Assembly: GCA_014379705.1 (NCBI GenBank)
Contig: JACMLI010000428.1
Span: forward strand, 1-12,117
DNA from: Gemmatimonadaceae bacterium
GTDB lineage: Bacteria > Gemmatimonadota > Gemmatimonadetes > Gemmatimonadales > Gemmatimonadaceae
Direction: 5' to 3'
DNA length: 12,117 nucleotides
Made by a program: the position numbers and the translations under genes. The notes beneath the pieces are model-generated. The model was not told the DNA's origin. It saw nothing but the letters and a program-made list of their open reading frames with translations, and made no database searches. This document shows, one piece after another, positions 6,295-12,117 of this stretch (positions are counted from its first letter, which is position 1; each line of letters begins with the position of its first letter).

Positions 6295-7152
6295 CTACAA
6301 GTTGCCTTGCGACGAGGTGCTTGGCGATGGGTCGTGGCCCGACGCGGCCTCGCTCGTGGTCGGATCCTCGCCCTCCAGTTCCCCGAGATCGATGGGCGCG
6401 AGCCCCGCCATGCTCCGATAGCGGTTCATCGCCCGGACCACTTCTATCCACATGGCGCGCGCGAGCATGACCTCGCGTGAATCGAGGCGCATCCGCACGG
6501 TCATCGACCGCGCGCTCCGCATGATGTGCGTGCGGAATCGCGTCTTGAAGAACTCCACCGACTGCAGGGCGCGCTCCTGGTCCCGGTACAGGCGCTCGAG
6601 CTCCGCCCCGGAGGCCGGGGGCACGTTGTGACGGTGAGGATCGACGTCGCGGGTCGCGTCTCCCGCAGCGACGTGTAATTCATAGAGGGCGATCACCACC
6701 GCCTGCGCAAGGTTGAGCGACGCGTGATCGCTCGTCGGGATCGTGACGGCAACGTGCGATCGATCGAGCGCTTCATTCGGCAGTCCGTCGTCCTCGCGAC
6801 CGAACATCAGCGCCACGGTGCCCTGCGAAGCCTGCTCGAGCACGGGAGCGGCGAGGGCGCGTGGTGACCCGAGTTCCCACTTCACGCGGCGGCGGCGCGC
6901 CGTGAACGCGGCGACGAACACGGTGTCGTTCAGCGCCTCGTCGAGGGTGTCGACGTCGCGGATCCGCTCGATCACGTCGAGCGTGTCGTGGGCGATGCCC
7001 TCGAGGCGGTACGGGGTGTAGGGCACGGGGCGCACGAGCGTGAGGTCGCGCACGCCGAAGTTTTTCATCGCGCGCACGGTGGCGGCGATGTTGATCGGGT
7101 TCTGCGGCTCGTACAGCACGACACGGACACGGTGGAGCAACGACTCAGGCAT
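6295..7152 (-). CDS. trmJ: tRNA (cytidine/uridine-32-2'-O)-methyltransferase TrmJ, SPOUT family
   Basis: This 285-residue protein is a SPOUT (TrmH-type) RNA 2'-O-methyltransferase and best fits TrmJ, which uses S-adenosylmethionine to methylate residue 32 of the tRNA anticodon loop. Motif 1 is EPQNPINIAATVRAMKNFG (15-33), with N18 and R27. Motif 2 is MFGREDDGLPNEAL (116-129), with R119 and E120. Motif 3 is IPTSDHASLNLAQA (138-151), with S145 and N147, and together they build the trefoil-knot cofactor site. A helical C-terminal part (about 183-250) matches the TrmJ C-terminal region, and residues 257-285 form an acidic, Ser/Thr-rich tail that is probably disordered. The ATG at 7152 overlaps the end of the heparinase-like gene by 8 bases. 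The aminotransferase follows 51 bases downstream. Other TrmH-family rRNA or tRNA methyltransferases are the alternative. Confidence 0.9.
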   Translation of the reverse strand: MPESLLHRVRVVLYEPQNPINIAATVRAMKNFGVRDLTLVRPVPYTPYRLEGIAHDTLDVIERIRDVDTLDEALNDTVFVAAFTARRRRVKWELGSPRALAAPVLEQASQGTVALMFGREDDGLPNEALDRSHVAVTIPTSDHASLNLAQAVVIALYELHVAAGDATRDVDPHRHNVPPASGAELERLYRDQERALQSVEFFKTRFRTHIMRSARSMTVRMRLDSREVMLARAMWIEVVRAMNRYRSMAGLAPIDLGELEGEDPTTSEAASGHDPSPSTSSQGNL

Positions 7153-9871
7153 CGACGATCTCGAAGGCGAGCAAGCGGTGGGGATCCTCGCGGTCGCCTC
7201 GAAGGTACACCCACTCCCCCGTGGCGCCGGTGGCCACGAGCTGGCCCCGGCGGCGCTCGCGATCGCGCGAAATCTCGTTGATCACCACGTTCAACATGAA
7301 GGCCCGGTCGATCCCCAGCCCGCGCGGCCCCCGGGCGATCCGGCAGCGCACCCGGTACCCGTCGGGCGTTAGGCGCCAGTCCGCCTCGAGGGCCGGCACG
7401 CTGCCTCCCGCCTGTCGCTGCGTCACGCGCACCCCCCCAGCGTGGTCGGGGACGAGCAGCCAACTCCCATGGGCCTGGGAATCCGGAAGAAACAGGTACA
7501 GCTGGATCCCGTCGGAGTTGATGTCGGGGTCCTCGTTATCGAGGGGGTTCTCGGGCCGTGCCGGGGCGAAATACGGCTCCGCCTTGCGCACGTGGACGTC
7601 CACGTCCACCGCGTCGCGGCCGGACGCCACGCGGAGGGTGGCCTCTGGGGACCCGGCCGCCTCCCACGGCAACTCCGATCGCCGGTAGTGTCGCTCACCG
7701 AGTTCCATGGTGAAGGGACGCCCGGCGGCGAGGACGTGGCGCGGGAGGTTGCTGATGGCATCGCTCAACGGTGGCGACGCCTGACGTGGATTCGTCACCC
7801 GCCCGCCGAGCACGACCTCGCTCGACGCGTCGCCAAGCGTCGTTCGGACGTGCCACGACTGCTTGATCTCGCGATGGGCGTGCAGCGAGCCGTCGCCGAG
7901 TGAGAGCGCGACGGTCTCGGGAGTAAAGCGGACGTTCGAGATGCCGGCGTCCCAGGCCCACACGCTGCGCGTCCGTCCGGCGCGTCCACGCCAGCGCGCG
8001 AAGATAAAGCGGCGAGGTGCGCTGCCCGGCGGTCCCGGCGCGCGTGCCCGGTACCACTCGCAGGGAGCATCGCTCTGCATCCAGGCACGCATGCTCGCAC
8101 CGTCGCGGGACACTGTGAGCGCGTCGAACGCCTTGCCCTTCGCGCGCTCGATCTCGCGAAGGAACTCGAACCCCGTTCCCTGCGCCTGTGGCAACTCCGC
8201 GGGTTCCCATCCCGTTCCCGGCCCTTCCTCGGGATCGACGTGCATGGGAAGGTCGAGGGTGATCTCGTCCGCACTCGCCCACCACAGTTCATCGATGACG
8301 TAGTCGCGCATCACCACGATGCGACGCGTGGCACGAGCCCGGCCGGGAACGATGTCGAACTCCGCTTCGACCCATCCCACGTCGCCCTGCTCATCCCATG
8401 CCCGCAGAAGGCCATCCCCGTACGGCTGCGACGTGCCGTTCGCGAGCGGCGCGTTGTGCGCCAGCGTCGAGCGATACCAGAAGAGTGCGCGCTCCACGTA
8501 TGAGCCCGTGCCCACGTCCTCGAGCCAGCGCGACGGCCCGTCGACGAGCCACAGGTTGAGCCGATCAGGGTGGCCATGCCCTCCTCCGGGCACGCCATAG
8601 TCGAGCGCCACGTACACCTGGCCCGCCTGACGACGGAAGATCGCGAGCCCCTGCGACGCGAGGTGCACCGACGATGCCTGACGAGTCGCCGTGCCACCGG
8701 CGTCGAGTTGCGCCCGAGCATAGAGCAGCGACTTCCACCCGAGCGACGCCCGCGTGAGGCGCGCCGGGCCGACGTTGCGCTCCGCTTCCGCCGTCGAACG
8801 CGCGCGCTCCGTGTCGCCAGCCTGAACGTCATCGCGGTACAGCTCGACCAGGGCAGCCTGCAACCGCGGATCGTCCTGCCGGGCGAGGCCAAGTTCAGCT
8901 GATTCTGCGAAGCGCCACTGCCGCAGCGACACGCCGTATTGCGAGTCGCGCCGCGCCGGAAAGGTGAAATCCGGGAGCGCGGTACCGAACGGCACGGCGA
9001 ACGCCTCGGCGAACCGCGAGCGCAACTCGTCAGGCACCACGAGTCCCAATCGCTCGGCGATCGTGACGCCGTACCAGAGGCCCCGGTGCGCGAACTGGTG
9101 ATAGTTCTCCCCCTCGTACCACGATCCGTCGGCGAGCAGCCCACCACGCAGGTGCGCCAGCAATCCCGACTTTCCATCGAAGGCGCGCTCGACGATCAGC
9201 GTCCGGCCGAGCATCGCCCCCACGGCCATCATCGCGGCGTTGTTCCACACCTGCCGGTTCGACGAGCCTTCGTCGTACTCGGCGATCAGGGCGAGCGACG
9301 GCTCGAGCACGCGCTCGCGCACGCGATCGCCGACACCCGCCTCTCCCCCTTGCTCGAGGAGGTCGAGCGCCACGGCGAGTTGCAGCGTCCAGATCGATTC
9401 GAGGTACGTGCTGAAAAAGGGGCGCGTAGGCCCGAGCACGTTGTCCTTGTTGGGATAGTCGAGGTATGCGTCGGCATACGCATCGAGGATGCGCACCGAG
9501 AGCGCGCGACAGTCCGGCGCGTCGGTCGTGACCCCGAGCACCGCCCCGTGCACGGCCCGCTCGGCGAGCCAGAGCTGGTAGTTCACGATCCACCAGCGAT
9601 AGTGCTCGTCCCCGGTGAACGTCTCGCCACAGATCGGGCACGCGTGCGCGCGTGGCGACTGCGGATCGAAGCGGAGGAGCACGCCGTGTACCGGGCAGCG
9701 CCCCCCGGTCCTCGTCATGCGCGCCTTCTCGCTCGGCAGCTGAATGTTCGGGGCTTCGAGCAGGGGCGCCAGGTCAGCGCGCAGCGATTGCGCGAGCGGC
9801 GCCAGTGGGCCGGCCGCGACGTCACGCCTCGACGCCAGGGCATCGGAACCGATGAGGAGGGATCCCGCCAT
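7145..9871 (-). CDS. Heparinase II/III-like polysaccharide lyase family protein with C-terminal CBM9-like domain
   Basis: This 908-residue protein has the layout of heparinase II/III-type lyases, which cleave uronic-acid-containing polysaccharides by beta-elimination. An all-helical toroid occupies about residues 90-400, with a probable active-site motif WYEGENYHQFAH (251-262; Y257, H258). A beta-rich heparinase II/III domain follows, with GGGHGHPDRLNLW (429-441; H432, H434, D436) and AHNAP (471-475). Near the N-terminus CPVH (59-62) and CPICG (78-82) may bind a metal. About residues 720-908 look like a CBM9/DOMON-type sugar-binding domain (EDPDINSDGIQLYLF, 780-794). No signal peptide is visible, so a cytoplasmic role on imported oligomers is inferred. 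ATG 9871 overlaps the TGA of the substrate-binding protein gene (TGATG). An upstream extension of the frame is antisense shadow and was not used. Substrate is unknown. Confidence 0.82.
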   Translation of the reverse strand: MAGSLLIGSDALASRRDVAAGPLAPLAQSLRADLAPLLEAPNIQLPSEKARMTRTGGRCPVHGVLLRFDPQSPRAHACPICGETFTGDEHYRWWIVNYQLWLAERAVHGAVLGVTTDAPDCRALSVRILDAYADAYLDYPNKDNVLGPTRPFFSTYLESIWTLQLAVALDLLEQGGEAGVGDRVRERVLEPSLALIAEYDEGSSNRQVWNNAAMMAVGAMLGRTLIVERAFDGKSGLLAHLRGGLLADGSWYEGENYHQFAHRGLWYGVTIAERLGLVVPDELRSRFAEAFAVPFGTALPDFTFPARRDSQYGVSLRQWRFAESAELGLARQDDPRLQAALVELYRDDVQAGDTERARSTAEAERNVGPARLTRASLGWKSLLYARAQLDAGGTATRQASSVHLASQGLAIFRRQAGQVYVALDYGVPGGGHGHPDRLNLWLVDGPSRWLEDVGTGSYVERALFWYRSTLAHNAPLANGTSQPYGDGLLRAWDEQGDVGWVEAEFDIVPGRARATRRIVVMRDYVIDELWWASADEITLDLPMHVDPEEGPGTGWEPAELPQAQGTGFEFLREIERAKGKAFDALTVSRDGASMRAWMQSDAPCEWYRARAPGPPGSAPRRFIFARWRGRAGRTRSVWAWDAGISNVRFTPETVALSLGDGSLHAHREIKQSWHVRTTLGDASSEVVLGGRVTNPRQASPPLSDAISNLPRHVLAAGRPFTMELGERHYRRSELPWEAAGSPEATLRVASGRDAVDVDVHVRKAEPYFAPARPENPLDNEDPDINSDGIQLYLFLPDSQAHGSWLLVPDHAGGVRVTQRQAGGSVPALEADWRLTPDGYRVRCRIARGPRGLGIDRAFMLNVVINEISRDRERRRGQLVATGATGEWVYLRGDREDPHRLLAFEIVDA

Positions 9872-11460
9872 CACCGATCGAGGGTCCACCGCGCGAGGGT
9901 CACCAGCTCGCCGCGCAGGTCCATGCGGACGCCGCCCAGGCGGCGCGAGATCCCCTGGAGGCCGCGGGCATGATACAGCCAGACCACCGGCGCCTCGCGC
10001 GCCAGCAGCTGGTCCACGGCCTGCCACGCAAACGCGAGCTGCGCCTCGGTCCCCGCGGCGCGCGCACGGGCGAACAAGGTATCGAGCGTCGGTCGATGGA
10101 ACCCGGCGTAGTCGAGTGCCCCACCGGCCTGCGTGCCCTCGAACATCGCCGCCACGTGGGACATCGAGACATCTCCTGGCACGCCGGTGATGATGGCGTC
10201 GAAGTCCTTTTCGGGCGCACGCGCCATGGCGAGAAACGCCCCGAGTTCCATCTGCGCGATCTCGACCTGGATTCCCAGCGCACGCAGGTCGGCTTGCACG
10301 AGTTGTTCGATGGCGTTGTCGCCGTTGCCCACAGTGCGCAGGGTGAACCGGAGCGGGGTTCCGTTGCGTGTTCGCCAGGCCCCGCCCTTCGTCCAGCCCG
10401 CCGAGTCGAGCAGCGCGGCCGCGTTTTCAGGTGGCAGCACCGCGCCGTAGTAGGGATGCGTTGGCGGAATCGCGCCATCGGCCGCCACGCCGAATCCGTT
10501 GAGCGCCACGTCGATCACGCGCTTCCGGTTGATCGCCGCGGACACGGCGCGCCGAACACGAACGTCGTCGAACGGCGCGCGCGTGCTGTTGAACACGATC
10601 ACGTTGGTGAACGACACCGGGTACGACACGATGGCGAGACGCGGGTCGGCCGCGGTGATCTCCGCCATCGTCGGTGAGATGCCCGCGAGGTCCAGGTCCC
10701 CGCTCACGAGGCCCGCGAACTTCGTCGTGGGCTCGTCGACCACCGCCACGACGAACCGGCGCACCTTTGGCGGCCCGCCCATGCTAGCCGGAAAACCCGT
10801 GTCCGCCACGAAGGTCCAGAACTGGCGCGCGCGACGCTCCACGAACCGGTACGGCCCGTTGCCGATCGGGTCGCGCGCGAACGCGTCGGCGCGTAACTGC
10901 GCGCGCGGCACCATGGACAGGCGATGGGCGGGGGCGATCGGAAGTTCACACAGGACGAGTGGAAAGCGAGCCTGTGGTCCCGCGAACGTCACCGACACCG
11001 ACGTGTCGTTATGCACCGCGACGCCGGAGATCTCGGCCAGGTCGCCCCGTCGAAAGAAGCCGGTGGCGGGATCCCTCGCCGCGTCGATGGTGAACGCGAC
11101 GTCGGTCGCCGTGGTCGGCGTGCCGTCGTGCCATCGCAGGTCGCGCGCGAGGGCGAGCGTGAGCGTGCGATGATCGGCGCTCCACGTCCAGCTGCGGGCG
11201 AAATAGGGCTCCGGCGCGAGCAATGAGTCATAGCGCGCGAGCGTCACGAAGAGCGCGTACCGCTGCACCTGGCGCGCAAGCGGGTGCACGGTCGTCAGCG
11301 GGTTCGCCGACTCCAGGTCCGCGCCCGACGCGACGACGACGGTCGACGGCGAGCGTCCCCCCGTGCCACACGCGGCCACCACCAGCGCGAGGAGCGCGCG
11401 CCGGCCAAAAGCCGCCGCGCCATGCCACGCGTTGGTTGACGTGGCAGGTCCGCGCCCCAT
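9871..11460 (-). CDS. ABC transporter substrate-binding lipoprotein, SBP_bac_5 (dipeptide/oligosaccharide) family
   Basis: This 529-residue protein belongs to the extracellular solute-binding family 5, which feeds Dpp/Opp-type ABC importers of peptides, nickel or oligosaccharides. A lipoprotein signal ends in the lipobox VAAC (Cys31). Family marks are YALFVTLARYD (68-78), DPIGNGPYRFVE (197-208), FNSTRAPFDDVRVRRAVSAAINR (spanning about 290-312), and a C-terminal EAPVVWLYH (489-497). The length is normal. The ATG at 11460 gives a 21-residue n-region before the hydrophobic core, which is long but plausible. It starts the six-gene minus-strand array and shares TGATG with the heparinase-like gene, so an oligosaccharide ligand is suggested. 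The divergent permease starts only about 9 bases away, which supports one transporter split between two transcripts. No Shine-Dalgarno site is visible before the ATG. Confidence 0.88.
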   Translation of the reverse strand: MGRGPATSTNAWHGAAAFGRRALLALVVAACGTGGRSPSTVVVASGADLESANPLTTVHPLARQVQRYALFVTLARYDSLLAPEPYFARSWTWSADHRTLTLALARDLRWHDGTPTTATDVAFTIDAARDPATGFFRRGDLAEISGVAVHNDTSVSVTFAGPQARFPLVLCELPIAPAHRLSMVPRAQLRADAFARDPIGNGPYRFVERRARQFWTFVADTGFPASMGGPPKVRRFVVAVVDEPTTKFAGLVSGDLDLAGISPTMAEITAADPRLAIVSYPVSFTNVIVFNSTRAPFDDVRVRRAVSAAINRKRVIDVALNGFGVAADGAIPPTHPYYGAVLPPENAAALLDSAGWTKGGAWRTRNGTPLRFTLRTVGNGDNAIEQLVQADLRALGIQVEIAQMELGAFLAMARAPEKDFDAIITGVPGDVSMSHVAAMFEGTQAGGALDYAGFHRPTLDTLFARARAAGTEAQLAFAWQAVDQLLAREAPVVWLYHARGLQGISRRLGGVRMDLRGELVTLARWTLDR

Positions 11461-11470
11461 TATGCCAAAG
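11436..11470 (+). promoter_or_regulatory. Sigma-70-type promoter of the permease operon, predicted start at the GTG
   Basis: TTGACG (11436-11441, 5 of 6 to consensus) and CATTAT (11458-11463, 4 of 6) are separated by 16 bases. The predicted transcription start falls at about 11470, which is the first base of the GTG initiation codon chosen for the permease. The -35 and spacer lie inside the first codons of the divergent substrate-binding protein gene. Confidence 0.5.
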
Positions 11471-12117
11471 TGCAACAGATCATGCGCCGTAGCGCCGAGT
11501 CGGTCATCCTGTTCTGGCTCGTCGTGTCGCTCACGTTTCTCCTCACGCGCCTCGCGCCTGGCGATCCCACGGACCTGCTGGTCCCGCCGACCGCGCGCGC
11601 CGAGGACATTGCCCGCCTGCGCGAGGTGTATGGCCTCGACGCGGGGCTGGCCGGCCAATATGCACGATGGACGACGCAGGTGCTCACTGGCGACCTGGGC
11701 TTATCGTTCGCCACGCAGGAACCCGTCACGGAGGTGATCCGGCGCGCCCTGCCAGTCACACTCGCCCTCGGCGTCACGTCCCTGGCCCTCACCTTTCTCG
11801 TCGGCGTGACCGTCGGGATGTGGCAGGCCCGCCGCGCCAACAGCGTCGGCGACCGGATCGTCACCACGTTGAGCATCACGGTCTTCGCGGCGCCGAGTTT
11901 CTGGATGGCCCTCGCGCTCGTCGCGCTGTTCACTTCGGGAGCGGCTCATTTCGGGTGGCCGGCGTGGCTGCGGTTGCCGGCGATGGGGCTCGAGACCCCG
12001 GGCAGTGAATGGCGCGGTTGGGCGCGCGCCGGTGACATGGCGCGCCATGCGGTGCTCCCGGTGCTGGTCCTGTCCGCCATCGGCGCGGCGGGGCTGGCGC
12101 GTTATGCACGCGCGGCG
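11470..12117 (+). CDS. ABC transporter permease, DppB-like (MetI superfamily), 3' end outside window
   Basis: The 216 visible residues are the N-terminal two thirds of a DppB/OppB-type inner-membrane permease. A first membrane helix (about residues 10-25) is followed by RLAPGDP, the hallmark of this family. Then come LTGDLGLSF before the core, LPVTLALGVTSLALTFLVG as the second helix, and further hydrophobic segments. The visible sequence ends at GLARYARAA, just into the conserved cytoplasmic loop that contacts the ATPase. GTG at 11470 places PGDP at nearly the same distance from the start as in E. coli DppB; the in-frame ATG at 11482 is the alternative. Neither has a Shine-Dalgarno site, so a leaderless message is possible. 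It is divergent from its presumed partner, the substrate-binding lipoprotein, and further transporter genes probably follow beyond the right edge. Confidence 0.87.
   Translation, partial: MQQIMRRSAESVILFWLVVSLTFLLTRLAPGDPTDLLVPPTARAEDIARLREVYGLDAGLAGQYARWTTQVLTGDLGLSFATQEPVTEVIRRALPVTLALGVTSLALTFLVGVTVGMWQARRANSVGDRIVTTLSITVFAAPSFWMALALVALFTSGAAHFGWPAWLRLPAMGLETPGSEWRGWARAGDMARHAVLPVLVLSAIGAAGLARYARAA
11479..11507 (-). promoter_or_regulatory. Weak candidate promoter for the minus-strand six-gene array
   Basis: On the minus strand ATGACC (11502-11507) and CATGAT (11479-11484) are 17 bases apart, each matching the sigma-70 consensus at 4 of 6 positions. A start near 11472 would leave a leader of about 12 bases before the ATG at 11460. 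Both elements lie inside the permease coding region. Matches this weak occur by chance. Confidence 0.25.

Noticed and set aside
8939..9973. A 344-codon plus-strand open frame opposite the heparinase-like gene.
   Set aside because: It is antisense to a gene with clear family motifs and has no domain or start signal of its own.
9872..10027. A 52-residue N-terminal extension of the heparinase-like protein.
   Set aside because: It is Pro/Arg/Gly-rich shadow of the substrate-binding protein gene. The ATG at 9871 in a TGATG overlap is the natural start.
11459..11464. CATAAT on the minus strand as a -10 element overlapping the plus-strand CATTAT, as in a shared bidirectional promoter.
   Set aside because: Its predicted start lies downstream of the ATG at 11460, no in-frame start follows before the lipoprotein signal core, and no -35 stands at the right distance.
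11461..11658. A 66-residue N-terminal extension of the substrate-binding protein.
   Set aside because: It is charged, antisense to the permease, and would bury the lipoprotein signal inside the protein.

Overview
The window looks like chromosomal DNA of a GC-rich, aerobically respiring bacterium. Third-position G/C bias is strong and antisense frames stay open for long stretches. An alternative complex III (act) operon next to a dipeptide/oligosaccharide-type ABC transporter fits Gemmatimonadota best. That is an inference from gene content and style; Acidobacteriota, Myxococcota or similar phyla cannot be excluded without a search.

Region 1 (1-3044, minus strand) is the start of an alternative complex III operon. 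actA, a membrane-anchored pentaheme cytochrome c, comes first, followed 60 bases later by actB, a Tat-exported molybdoenzyme-like/ferredoxin fusion cut by the left edge. Together they belong to a quinol:electron-acceptor oxidoreductase that replaces cytochrome bc1. Region 2 (3045-3293) is intergenic. It holds a perfect TGTGA-N6-TCACA palindrome of the CRP/FNR type upstream of actA, and a head-to-head array of nonamer repeats (GACGAG core) that forms a large inverted repeat.

Region 3 (3294-11460, minus strand) is one tightly packed array of six genes, four of its five junctions overlapping. In transcription order these are an ABC-transporter substrate-binding lipoprotein, a large heparinase II/III-like protein with a probable C-terminal CBM9-like domain, the tRNA methyltransferase TrmJ, a class III (glutamate-1-semialdehyde-like) aminotransferase with an acidic N-terminal linker, and two amidohydrolase-2 proteins. 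The first amidohydrolase keeps its metal ligands and the second has lost all of them. Region 4 (11470-12117, plus strand) is a divergent ABC permease cut by the right edge. Its promoter-like elements lie inside the 5' end of the substrate-binding protein gene.

A reasonable reading is that the lipoprotein and permease import an oligomeric substrate, the cytoplasmic lyase-like protein cleaves it, and the aminotransferase and amidohydrolase pair process the products. TrmJ is a housekeeping passenger. The substrate is not evident. The observations I rank highest are the active/dead amidohydrolase pair, the inverted nonamer array that supplies the stop codon of its second member, and the CRP-like operator in front of the respiratory operon.
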